A DNA stretch of 64,000 bases from WHSW01 sp963740055 (GTDB lineage: Bacteria; Actinomycetota; Thermoleophilia; Solirubrobacterales; 70-9). Each line of letters opens with the position of its first letter. Position 1 is the stretch's first letter. The translations under genes were made by a program, and so were the position numbers. Under the pieces are notes generated by a model. It was given only the letters and a program-made list of their open reading frames with translations, did not search any database and had not been told where the DNA came from. Of this stretch, positions 38,257-46,832 are shown in pieces. The DNA lies in the NCBI GenBank assembly GCA_963740055.1, contig CAVUCL010000001.1, positions 558,001-622,000 on the forward strand. Reading direction: 5' to 3'.

Positions 38257-40410
38257 CAGCGGCTCGTACCGTCCCGGCGCGCGACGGCGTCGAGCGCGAT
38301 CGCGCCGCGGTCCGTGAGCGCGACCGGGTTCAGCTCGAGCAGCCCGAGCCGCTGCTCGATCAGCAGCTCGCCGACCCGCGAAGCGAGCCCCGCCGCCGCC
38401 TCGAGGTCGAGCGACCTGCCGCCGCGGGCGCCGGTCAGCGCTCCCGAGCCGCGCAGCGCCCGCAGCGCCCGCTCGGCGCGCGCCGCGCTGACCGGGAGCG
38501 GGAGCACGGCGACGTCGTCGAGCGCCTCGGTCCAGATCCCGCCGAGCCCGAGCGACGAGCGCCGGGACGACTCCGTCGCCGTGCGCGGCGACGAACAGCT
38601 CCGCGTCCGGCGCTGACCATCTCCTCGACCAGGAACCGGGCGCCCGGCACCGGCGAGCGCCGCGAGCCGGCGCGTGGGCGGCGCGCAGCTCGCGCTCGTC
38701 GCCGAGCCCGAGCTCGATCGCGCCGGCATCGCTCTTGTGGCGCAGCTCGGGCGCCGAGAGCTTCAGCGCCACCGGCCAGCCGATCGCCCCGGCGAGCGCC
38801 AGGCAGCCCTCGAGGCCGTCGGCCGCGCCGCCGGCGGGGACCGCGATCCCGCCCTCGCGCAGCAGGTCCTTGGCCGCCGCCTCGTCGAGCCAAGCCGCCC
38901 TCGCCGACGCTCGCCCGCGGCGCCGGCGACGGCGGCGATCTCGCGCAGGCGCCCCGGGTCGCCCGGCGCCCGCGCGAGCGCGCGCGCGCAGCCGATCGCG
39001 GTCCGCAGGCCGGCGACCGCCGGCACGCCCCGTGCCCGGCGAGCTCGACGCGCCGCGTCGTCGTCGAGCAGGTCGGGAAGGGTGGAGGCGAAGATCGCCG
39101 CCGCCCCGGACTCGAGCGCGCCCGCGGCCAGCCCCTCGCGCACCGCGGCCCACTCGACCTCGTGCTCGGGTGCGAGGCCGCGCGGATGGTCGTAGCAGAG
39201 CAGCAGCTGGTCGATCGCCGGGTCGTCGCCGACCGCGGCGGCGATTCGCCGCAGGCGATCGGTGCTCGGCCCAGATCAGCGAGGTGTAGTCGAGCGGGTT
39301 GCGCGACCGTCGCCGCCTCGGGCAGCAGCTCGGCGAGCTCGGCGCGCGGTTGGCGCGGCGAGCGGGGGCAGCTCGACCCCGGCGCGCTGCGCCTCGTCGC
39401 CGGCGAGCCCGGAGTCGCCGCCGGAGCAGGTGAGCACCGCGAGCCCGCCGGTGGCCGCGCGGTCGCGCGCGCGGCTCGGCCAGCGCCCGGGCGAGCTCGA
39501 GCAGCTCGTGGGGGTCGGCCGCCCAGGCGGCGCCGGCCTCCTCGACCAGGGCGCGAAAGACCCGCTGGTCGCCGGCGAGGGCGCCGGTGTGCGCCGCCGC
39601 CGCCCGCGCGCCGGCGGCCGATGCGCCGACCTTGAGCACCGCGACGCCGACCCCGCGCTCGGCGCAGGAGGCGAGCGCGAGCGCGAGCCGCTCGCCGTCG
39701 CCGTCGGACTCGCAGAACAGCGCCACCGAGCCGAGGCCGTCGCCTGGCGGCGAGCGCCTCGAGCCAATCGGCTGGCGTCGAGGACGGTCTGGTTGCCGGT
39801 CGAGACCAGGGTGTGGAAGTCGATCCCGCGCCGCGACGCCGATCGCGTTCACGGCGACGTTGCCGCTCTGCGAGATCATCGCCACCCGCCCCGGGCGCAG
39901 CGCCGGGACCGAGTCGCCCCAGAGCGGCGCCCGTGCGCCGACGGCGACGATCCCGTTGCCGTTCGGCCCGCAGACGGGCAGCCCGGTGGCGAGCGCGATC
40001 TCGCGCAGCTCGCGCTCGAGCTCGCGACCCTGCGGCGACCTCGGCGAACCCGGCGGCGAAGACGACCGCGCCGCCGCAGCCGCGCGCGGCCGCCTCGGCG
40101 ACCACCGCCGGCACCCCGGGCGCCGGGATCGCGACCACGACCGCGTCCACCGGCTCTGGCAGCTCGGCGATCGAGGGCACGCACGGGCTGACCGTGAACG
40201 CGACTCGCGCTTCGGGTTGACGCCCCAGACGGTCCCGGCGAAGCCCGCCCGCGCGAGGTTGCGGAGCACCGTGTCGGCGTAGGAGCCCGGGCGGTCGTTG
40301 GCGCCGACGACGGCGATCGAGCGCGGCTCCAGGAGCGGGCCCAGGTCGATCGCGCCCGCCGCCGCGCGAGCGCCGGGTGCGGCGCTAGTGGAGGATGCGC
40401 TCGACCCCAC
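38256..40410 (-). CDS. ADP-forming acyl-CoA synthetase (heavily frameshifted)
   Basis: An acetate--CoA ligase (ADP-forming)-type protein; about 712 residues can be followed by hopping frames. In order: the CoA-binding domain (LLEPRSIAVVGANDRPGSYADTVLRNL, GVNPKRE), GLPVCGPNGNGIVA, SQSGNVAVNAIG, GDGLGSVALFCESDGDGERL, the phosphohistidine domain stretch (VAVLKVGASAAG, AAAHTGALAGD), LTCSGGDSGLAGDEA, and the ATP-grasp half (AAKDLLREGGIAVPAG, WPVALKLSAPELRHKSDAGAIELG, GGIWTEALDDVAVLPLPVS, LLELNPVAL). I count about 16 single-base insertions. No stop or deletion is needed to explain it. ATG 40410 overlaps the end of the dehydrogenase gene. Substrate unknown. Confidence 0.75.
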
Positions 40411-41556
40411 GACGCTCCAGCCCCCGGGCGACGATCAGCCGCTGGATCTCGCTCGTGCCCTCCCAGATCCGGTCGACGCGCAGCTCGCGCAGGAGGCGCT
40501 CGGCGACGTTCGAGCGCAGGTAGCCGCGCCCGCCGAAGGCCTGCACGCAGCGGTCGGCGCAACGGCAGGCCGCCTCGCTCGTGAACAGCTTCGCCATCGA
40601 GGCCTTGTGGTGGACGAGCTTCGGGTCGGCGCCCGCGTCGGCGAGCTCGGCGACCGTGAAGGTGAGCAGCCGGCCGGCCGCCGCGTCGGCGGCCGAGTCG
40701 GCGAGCGGGAACGAGACCCCCTGGTGGTCGAAGACGCGCGCCCCGCCCTGTTCGCGTGCCGTCGCCCAGGCCGACGGTCTCGTCGAGCAGGCGCCACATC
40801 GCGCCGACGCAGCGCGCGGCGATCCCGAGCCGCTCCTCGGTGAACCACGAGCGCTGCAGCTCGTCGCCGCCGCCGATCGCCGCCGATCACCTCGGACTCG
40901 GCGACCTCGACGTCGCGTGAAGCGGATCGTCGGATGGCCGTCGGGATAGTTGTGGGTGAAGGCGGGATCGTCGACGACCTCGATCCCGTCGAGGCCGGCG
41001 TCGACGACGAACAGGGTCGGCAGCCGCTCGCCGGCCTCGATCAGGTTCGCCATCACGACGTAGACGGCGGCGTGGTCGCCGCCGGTGACGAACCACTTCT
41101 CGCCGTTGAGCCGGAAGCCCGCGTCGGTGCGCTCGGCGGTCGCCGCGATCCCCGACGGGTCGGAGCCGGCGTCGCGCTCGGTGACCGCGTAGGCGTCCTT
41201 GAGCTCGCCGCGCAGCGCCGGGCGCAGGTAACGGTCGATGTGCTCGGGACTCGCGTGCGCCCAGACGTTGTAGGCCTGCGGCACGTGCCAGTGGATCGCG
41301 TTCGTAGTCCGTCCGTACTGCTCTTCCACCAGCGCCCACTCGACCCGCGTCCAGCCCTGGCCGCCGTGCTCGCGGGCGTGCATGCCGCCCGCCAGCCCGG
41401 CGTCGACCGCGGCGCGCTTGACCTCGGCGATCGTCTCCGGCTCGAGCCGGCCCCCGCGCCGCTCGGCCTCCTCCTCGAGCGGCATCAGCACGTCCTCGAC
41501 GAAGCTCTGGCGGCGCTGAGGCCAGCGCGCCGTCGGTCAGCGCCGGCGTCCCTCAC
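40385..41556 (-). CDS. Acyl-CoA dehydrogenase (frameshifted)
   Basis: An FAD-dependent alpha,beta-desaturase of acyl-CoA, about 385 residues when corrected. Visible: DAYAVTERDAGSDPSGIAATAER (FAD and substrate contacts), NGEKWFVTGGDHAAVYVVM, LGIAARCVGAMWRLLDET, AKLFTSEAACRCADRCVQAFGGRGYL, and the C-terminal VDRIWEGTSEIQRLIVARGLERRG. The catalytic Glu is in IWEGTSE, as in the isovaleryl/long-chain pattern position of GTSEIQ-type members. Insertions at about 40920, 40880 and 40755 restore the frame together; a fourth near 41515 blurs the N-terminus, so the start (GTG 41556, or GTG 41491) is uncertain. Translation overlaps the synthetase gene by 26 bases. Confidence 0.8.
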
Positions 41557-41611
41557 CTGACCCGCCCGCCCCCGGAAGCGAAGCTGAGGAGGCGGGCGGC
41601 ACGTTCGTGTT
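41557..41611. repeat. Dispersed 55-base palindromic repeat, copy A
   Basis: 55 bases, from CTGACCCGCC to CGTTCGTGTT, 89 percent identical (6 mismatches) to 59484-59538 inside the aconitase gene. The outer arms CCGCCCGCC (41562-41570) and GGCGGGCGG (41591-41599) are complementary, giving a nine-base-pair hairpin. It sits at the 5' end of the acyl-CoA dehydrogenase gene, between that gene and the operator. Confidence 0.7.
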
Positions 41612-41654
41612 CACCGGAGACTTGACGTCCATGGGTGGACCAGACTAACATGCG

Positions 41655-41672
41655 ATTGACTACAAGGTCAAT
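41655..41672. promoter_or_regulatory. Palindromic operator, copy 2 (ATTGAC-N6-GTCAAT)
   Basis: Identical in all 18 bases to the site at 38239-38256, and the identity extends two bases further (CG) on the left. It lies between the minus-strand acyl-CoA dehydrogenase and the plus-strand Rieske gene, 20 bases before the GTG of the latter. On the minus strand, TTGACC with TAGTCT 18 bases away may be the promoter of the dehydrogenase operon. Confidence 0.75.
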
Positions 41673-41691
41673 ACAGCCCAGGAGGCAGGCA

Positions 41692-42886
41692 GTGAGCACG
41701 CACGCGCACGACATCCCGACGCTCGATCTCGACCCCGCGCGAGGTCGAGAGGACGCTGGCCCCGGTCGAGCGCGCGACGATGCTGCCACCGGCCGCGTTC
41801 GCCGATCCGGGCGTCCTCGACTGGGAGCTGGAGACGATCTTCCGCGGCTGGGTCTGCGTCGGTCACGTCTCCGCGGTCGACGAGCCGGGCAAGTTCGTGA
41901 TGCGCGAGCTCGGGCCCGACAGCGTCGTCGTCATCGGCGCCGAGGACGGGCGCCCGCGCGCCTTCCTCAACGTCTGCCGCCATCGCGGCGCGCGGATCGT
42001 CGAGGAGACCGAGGGCCGGGTGCGCAAGCGCCTGCGCTGCCCGTATCACTCCTGGTCCTACGGGCTCGACGGCTCGCTGCGCGCCGCCCCGCACATGGAC
42101 GGGGTCGAGGACTTCGAGCATTCCTGCTGGGGCCTGATCCCGGTCCGCCTCGCGGTCCGCGGCGGCCTGGTGATGATCGACCTCTCCGGCGAGGCACCCG
42201 AGATCGACGAGCACGTCGGCGAGCTGCTCGCCCACCTGGAGCGCTACCGCCTCGAGCGGCTCGAGCGCGCCGGCGAGCGCCACTACGAGGTCGACGCGAA
42301 CTGGAAGGGGATCGCCGAGAACTACAACGAGTGCCTGCACTGCCCCGGCGTGCACCCGGAGCTCAACGCCCTCAGCGACTACATGAGCGGCGAGGAGGTC
42401 AGCGGGCCGGGGAGCTGGTGCGGCGGCTCGATGACCCTGCGCGAGGGGACGACGACGATGGCGTTCGCGAGCGCGGGCCACTCCAACGGCCGGCCGCCGA
42501 TCGCCGGGCTCTCGGACGCCGACGTGAACTCGGTCCTCTACTTCGCCCTGTTCCCGAACGCGCTCGTCTCGCTGCATCCCGACTACGTGATGCTGCACAC
42601 CCTGTGGCCGCGGGCCGCGGGTCGCACCGACATCGTCTGCGAGTGGTACTTCGAGCCCGAGACGATCGCGCGCGAGGGCTTCGACCCGGCCGACGCGATC
42701 GACTTCTGGGACACCGTCAACCGCCAGGACTGGTACGTGTGCGAGCTGACGCAGAAGGGGGTGCGCACACGTGGCTATACGGCCGGGCGCTACTCGGCCG
42801 AGGAGGTCGACGTGCACGCGTTCGACCTGATGGTCGCCGGGCGCTACATGGAGGCGCTGCGGGCGCGCTCGGAGGTGCCGGCGTGA
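41692..42886 (+). CDS. Rieske non-haem iron oxygenase, alpha subunit (frameshifted at N-terminus)
   Basis: About 397 residues. The [2Fe-2S] Rieske ligands are in NVCRHRGARI and RCPYHSWSYG (C-x-H ... C-x2-H, about residues 93-118). The mononuclear iron site is in AENYNECLHCPGVHPELN (about 207-224), with the later Asp in the C-terminal part. The style resembles the glycine-betaine/choline (GbcA, CMO) end of the family more than classical aromatic dioxygenases. GTG 41692 has GGAGG eight bases upstream; one extra base at about 41741 separates the first 16 residues from EVERTLAPVERATMLPPAAF. It overlaps the next flavoprotein (GTGA). No ferredoxin reductase is nearby. Confidence 0.87.
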
Positions 42887-44508
42887 ACGTGGTCGCCGAG
42901 CGGCTGGGCGAGGTCGGGCTCCCGGCCCCGGTTACCGACCTCGCCGGGCGCGAGTGGGACGCGATCGTCGTCGGCGGCGGTCACAACGGTCTCACCGCCG
43001 CCGCCTATCTCGCCCGCGCCGGCAAGTCGGTGTTGGTCTGCGAGCGCCGTGAGCGCCTCGGCGGCGCGGCGACGCTCGAGCGCCCGTTCGCCGACGAGCG
43101 CTTCGTGGTCAGCCCCTGCGCCTACGTCGTCGGCCTGCTCGACCAGCTCGTGATCGACGAGCTCGAGCTCGAGCGCCGCGGGCTGCGCTACTGGGTCGCC
43201 GACCCGAACCTCTGGGTCCCGTTCGAGGACGGGACCGCGTTCGGGCAGTGGCTCGACGACTCGAAGACGCAGGCCGGCCTGGTCGAGCTCGGGGTCTCGA
43301 AGGCCGACATCGCCGGCTACTGGGCCTACGAGGAGCTCTTCGACGAGGCCCGAAAGCGGCTCCGCAAGGGCGAGCGCGACACCTGGGTCGGCGACACGCC
43401 GACCCGCGACGAGATCGAGGCGATGCTCGGCTCGCAGGAGATGATCGACCTCGTCTTCGAGGCCTCGATCGCCGACGTGCTCGACGCCTACCTCTCCGAC
43501 GAGCGGCTGAAGACGGCGCTCTTCGGGCAGGGGATCATCGGCACCTGGGGCGGCCCTTACGAGCCCGGGACCGCGTCGATCAAGCTCATGCACTACCAGG
43601 GCGACCTCGACGGCCAAGGCCCGGTCTGGGGCTACGTCGAGGGCGGGATGGGGATGTGCTCGTTCGCGATCGCCGACGCGGCGGCCGAGGCGGGCGCGGT
43701 GCTCGCCTGCGGCCTCGAGGTCGCCGAGATCGTCCCCGGCGAGGGCGTCACGCTCGACGACGGGACCGCGCTCCGCGCGCCGACGGTGATCTGCAACGCG
43801 GACCCGAAGCGGATGCGCTCGATGCTCGCCGGGAGCGAGATCGACGGCGACTTCGCCGAGCGGCTCGAGGCGTGGAAGATCCGCAGCCCGGTGGTCAAGT
43901 TCAACGCCTCGCTCGAGCGGTTGCCGAGCTGGACCGCGGCGCCCGGGGCGCAGTGGCCCGCGCGGGCGACGATCGACGCGACCGGGACGATGGCCGAGGC
44001 GCAGGCGGCGTTCGAGCGCTGCGCGGCCGGCGAGCCTGCGGTCGCCTTCGGCGAGATCTACATCCAGACCGGCTACGACCCGAGCCCGGCGCCCGAGGGC
44101 AAGCATCTGCTGAGCGTCTTCGGCCAGTACGCGCCGTATGAGATCGCCGATGGCGACTGGGACTCGGCGCGCGACGGGGTCGGGCGCCAGTTCATCGACC
44201 TGATCTCGCGCTTCGCGCCCGACCTCCCCGAGTGCCTCGCCGACCACGAGGTCCTCGGGCCACCGGACATCGAGTCGCGGATCGGGCTCACCGGCGGCAA
44301 CATCTTCCAGGGCGAGGTGACCCCGGACCAGATGTGGGAGGGCCGGTTCGCCGCCCGGACCCCGGTCGAGGGCCTCTACATGTGCGGCGCCGCCACCCAC
44401 CCCGCCGGGAGCGTGATCGCGCTCAACGGACGCAACGCCGCCGCCGCCGTGCTCGCCGACTCCGGCGTCGCTCTCGCGGGTGGGTACAAGAGCGCCGCGG
44501 CCGGGTAG
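42883..44508 (+). CDS. Phytoene-desaturase-like FAD oxidoreductase
   Basis: An intact 541-residue flavoprotein. The dinucleotide fold starts at about residue 24 (DAIVVGGGHNGLTAAAYLARAGKSVLVCERRERLGGAATLE); the middle has GTWGGPYEPGTASIKLMHY and GYVEGGMGMCSFAIADAA; the C-terminus is GLTGGNIFQGEVTPDQMWEGR and PVEGLYMCGAATHPAGSVIALNGRNAAA. It is a paralogue of the broken gene at 36521-38213. GTG 42883 overlaps the Rieske stop (GTGA), so the two proteins are made together and may act on one substrate in sequence. It may be a desaturase, a saturase or an amine oxidoreductase; the sequence does not decide. Confidence 0.88.
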   Translation: MNVVAERLGEVGLPAPVTDLAGREWDAIVVGGGHNGLTAAAYLARAGKSVLVCERRERLGGAATLERPFADERFVVSPCAYVVGLLDQLVIDELELERRGLRYWVADPNLWVPFEDGTAFGQWLDDSKTQAGLVELGVSKADIAGYWAYEELFDEARKRLRKGERDTWVGDTPTRDEIEAMLGSQEMIDLVFEASIADVLDAYLSDERLKTALFGQGIIGTWGGPYEPGTASIKLMHYQGDLDGQGPVWGYVEGGMGMCSFAIADAAAEAGAVLACGLEVAEIVPGEGVTLDDGTALRAPTVICNADPKRMRSMLAGSEIDGDFAERLEAWKIRSPVVKFNASLERLPSWTAAPGAQWPARATIDATGTMAEAQAAFERCAAGEPAVAFGEIYIQTGYDPSPAPEGKHLLSVFGQYAPYEIADGDWDSARDGVGRQFIDLISRFAPDLPECLADHEVLGPPDIESRIGLTGGNIFQGEVTPDQMWEGRFAARTPVEGLYMCGAATHPAGSVIALNGRNAAAAVLADSGVALAGGYKSAAAG

Positions 44509-44568
44509 GCGGTGGGCATCGCGCCGTGACGTCCCGGCGCGTTGACCCAAGCAAGGGAGTGATCTGAC

Positions 44569-44907
44569 ATGGAATCGTCGAGCGCGAACGACTTCTCGAT
44601 CAGCCTCGCCGACTCGCCCGCGGGCGACGGCGTCGTGATCACCATCTACGGCGAGCTCGACGTCGCCACCGCGTCGGGGCTGAAGCAACAGCTCGAGCGC
44701 GCGCTCGACGCCGAGGGACCGGTCGAGGTCGACCTGCGCGCCTGCGGCTTCATCGACTCGACCGGGGTCGCGGTCCTCGCCGGCACCGCCTGGAAGCTGA
44801 AGGAGCAGGAGCGCACGCTGCGGCTTCGAGGCGCGGGCGAGCACGTGCGCAGGACGTTCGAGCTTGCCGGGCTCGCGCGCATGGACGCGGTCGTGCTCGA
44901 CCCCTAG
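44569..44907 (+). CDS. STAS-domain anti-anti-sigma factor
   Basis: A 112-residue SpoIIAA/RsbV-like protein: a first strand GVVITIYGELDVATASGLKQQL (about 20-42) and the phosphorylation site ACGFIDSTGVAVLAG (Ser near residue 63). It would release a sigma factor by binding its anti-sigma kinase. ATG 44569 lies 61 bases after the flavoprotein stop, with AAGGGAG upstream. No kinase or sigma partner is adjacent; the ECF sigma at 19 kb is not of a type regulated this way. Confidence 0.9.
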   Translation: MESSSANDFSISLADSPAGDGVVITIYGELDVATASGLKQQLERALDAEGPVEVDLRACGFIDSTGVAVLAGTAWKLKEQERTLRLRGAGEHVRRTFELAGLARMDAVVLDP

Positions 44908-44938
44908 GCCGCGCCGGACGCCCGGCTAGTCTCGCCGA

Positions 44939-45580
44939 GTGGCGGCGAACGCGCGCGAGCGGATCCTCGAGGCAGCCTGCGACCTGATCGCGTCGGAGGG
45001 CATCGACGACGTGCGGATCGCGCGCGTCGCGACCCGCGCACGGTCCTCGACCGCGCTCGTCCACCACTACTTCTCGACCCGCGAGGAGCTGCTCGAGCAG
45101 GCGCTGCGCCACTCGTTCGAGACCGCGGGGGAGGAGCGCTTCGCCGCCGAGGCCGGCGCCGAGCTCAGCCCGGCCGCCGGGCTCGGACGGGCGATCGAGG
45201 CCTGCCTGCCGCTGCCCGGCGCCCAGGAGCGCGACTGGGTGCTGTGGGTCGAGCTCTGGCTGCGGGCCGCTCGCGACCCCGAGCTGCGCCGGCTCGCCGC
45301 CGACCTCTACGACCGCTATCGCGAGTGGTTCGCCGGCTTCATCGCGGCCGGGCTCGAGAGCGGCGCGTTCGAGTCGACCCGCAGCGCCGCCGAGCTCGCC
45401 GACTTCGCCGTCGCGCTCGTCGACGGGGTCGGGATCCGGGCTGTGATCCGCGACCCGCAGATGAGCGTCGATCGCGCTCGCACCCTGATCGCCGAGCACT
45501 TGGCCGCCGAGCTCGGGGTCGAGCCCGCAGCGCTCTCCACCGGCTCAGATCCGCTTGCCCCGGACGCGGCTTCGCGGTGA
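44939..45580 (+). CDS. TetR/AcrR-family regulator, candidate ligand of the ATTGAC-N6-GTCAAT sites
   Basis: A 213-residue repressor. The N-terminal helix-turn-helix is RERILEAACDLIASEGIDDVRIARVATRARSSTALVHHYFSTREELLEQAL (residues 6-55); the rest is an all-helical ligand and dimer domain resembling the BetI-like TetR_C_6 class (WVELWLRAARDPELRRLAADLYDRY). GTG 44939 gives the right distance to the first helix. It lies downstream of the Rieske/flavoprotein pair, near two identical palindromes that flank the acyl-CoA genes, and is the best local candidate to bind them. The effector is unknown. Its 3' end overlaps the longest frame of the amine oxidase gene. Confidence 0.87.
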   Translation: MAANARERILEAACDLIASEGIDDVRIARVATRARSSTALVHHYFSTREELLEQALRHSFETAGEERFAAEAGAELSPAAGLGRAIEACLPLPGAQERDWVLWVELWLRAARDPELRRLAADLYDRYREWFAGFIAAGLESGAFESTRSAAELADFAVALVDGVGIRAVIRDPQMSVDRARTLIAEHLAAELGVEPAALSTGSDPLAPDAASR

Positions 45581-46832
45581 ACGGGCTCAGCGTCGCCGCG
45601 CCGCTCCCGGACGGGGTCCTGCGCTGAGCAGTCGCGCGGTTGTCGTCGGCGCCGGCCTCGCCGGCCTTAGCGCGGCCGCCGAGCTCGCGCGAGCGGGACT
45701 CGAGGTCGAGGTGCTGGAGGCGCGCGAGCGGGTCGGCGGGCGGACCTGGTCGCGGCGGCTCGCCAACGGCGCCCTGGTCGAGATGGGCGCTGAGTTCGTG
45801 CTCCCTGGCAACGATCGCGTCACCGCGCTCGCCGCCGAGCTCGGGCTCGGGCTCTGGGACAAGGGCATGCGCTACGGGCGTCGCGAGCCGCGCGGCGGGA
45901 TCGGGACCGACGCCGAGGAGCTCGCGCGGGCGGTGGGCGAGGTCGACCGCGCGGTCGCCGCGCTCGAGGACGACCGGGTCTCGGTGCGCGAGCTGCTCGA
46001 CTCGCTCGCGATCGCGGCCGGGGCGCGCGAGGCGATCCTCGCTCGCGCCGAGATCTCGTCGGCGAGCTCGGCGGACGAGATCCCGGCGACCGACATGACC
46101 GGTCTCGCCCACGTCGACGACGAGCCGGCGCCCAGCGTCGGCGGCGGTAACCAGGGACTCGCGCTCGGCCTCGCCGGACGGCTCGGCGACGCGGTCAGGC
46201 TCGGCGACCCCGTCGTCGCGGTCGCGAGCGACGCCGGCGGGGTCCGCGCCGAGACCGCGTCCGGCCACGTCGCGAGCGCCGACGCCGTCGTGGTCGCCGT
46301 CCCCGCGACGGTGCTCGGGCGGATCGAGTTCACGCCGGAGCTGCCCGCGCCGGCGCGGGCAGCGACCGCGGCGCTTCGCTACGGCCATGCGGCGAAGCTC
46401 TTCGTCCCGCTCGGCGAGCCGGCGCCCGTGGGCGCGGTGATGAACGTCGCCGAGCGCTACTGGTGCTGGACCGCGACCGGCCCCGGCCCCGAGCCGATGC
46501 CGGTGGTGAGCTGCTTCGCCGGCTCGCCGGCGGCGCTCGAGCGGCTCGAGCTCGGCGCCGGCCCCGGGCGCTGGCTCGAGTCCCTGGCGGCGCTTCGGCC
46601 CGAGCTCGCGCTCGAGCCGGCGGGGGCGCTGCTCTCGACCTGGGATGACGACCCGTGGGTCGCGGCGGCCTATTCGGTCTCGCCCGACCCCGCCATCGCC
46701 GCCGCGCTCGCCGAGGCCGTGGGCCGGCTCGTGTTCGCCGGCGAGCACCTCGGCGGCGAGTTCAGCGGCCTGATGGAGGGCGCGATCGCGAGCGGACGTG
46801 CCGCGGCGCGGCGACTGCTCGCGATCGGCTAA
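45555..46832 (+). CDS. Flavin-containing amine oxidase
   Basis: About 400 residues of the MAO/polyamine-oxidase family. FAD loop AVVVGAGLAGLSAAAELARAGLEVEVLEARERVGGRTWS; then ANGALVEMGAEFVLPGNDR; the C-terminus is RLVFAGEHLGGEFSGLMEGAIASGRAAA, the usual FAD-binding end. The start is uncertain: TTG 45555 overlaps the TetR stop and adds 23 Arg-rich residues that look non-coding; the true protein probably begins near SSRAVVVGAG at 45627, where only CTG 45624 is available. The covalent-FAD Cys of mammalian MAO is not seen. It may oxidise a polyamine or a related amine, in keeping with the transport genes next door. The stop overlaps that of the convergent amidase by four bases. Confidence 0.85.
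   Translation: MPRTRLRGERAQRRRAAPGRGPALSSRAVVVGAGLAGLSAAAELARAGLEVEVLEARERVGGRTWSRRLANGALVEMGAEFVLPGNDRVTALAAELGLGLWDKGMRYGRREPRGGIGTDAEELARAVGEVDRAVAALEDDRVSVRELLDSLAIAAGAREAILARAEISSASSADEIPATDMTGLAHVDDEPAPSVGGGNQGLALGLAGRLGDAVRLGDPVVAVASDAGGVRAETASGHVASADAVVVAVPATVLGRIEFTPELPAPARAATAALRYGHAAKLFVPLGEPAPVGAVMNVAERYWCWTATGPGPEPMPVVSCFAGSPAALERLELGAGPGRWLESLAALRPELALEPAGALLSTWDDDPWVAAAYSVSPDPAIAAALAEAVGRLVFAGEHLGGEFSGLMEGAIASGRAAARRLLAIG

Noticed and set aside
38256..41556. Genuine pseudogenes (acyl-CoA synthetase and dehydrogenase)
   Set aside because: All breaks are single insertions, no internal stop or deletion is needed, and motif content is intact throughout, so decay is less likely than sequencing error. 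It is not disproved.
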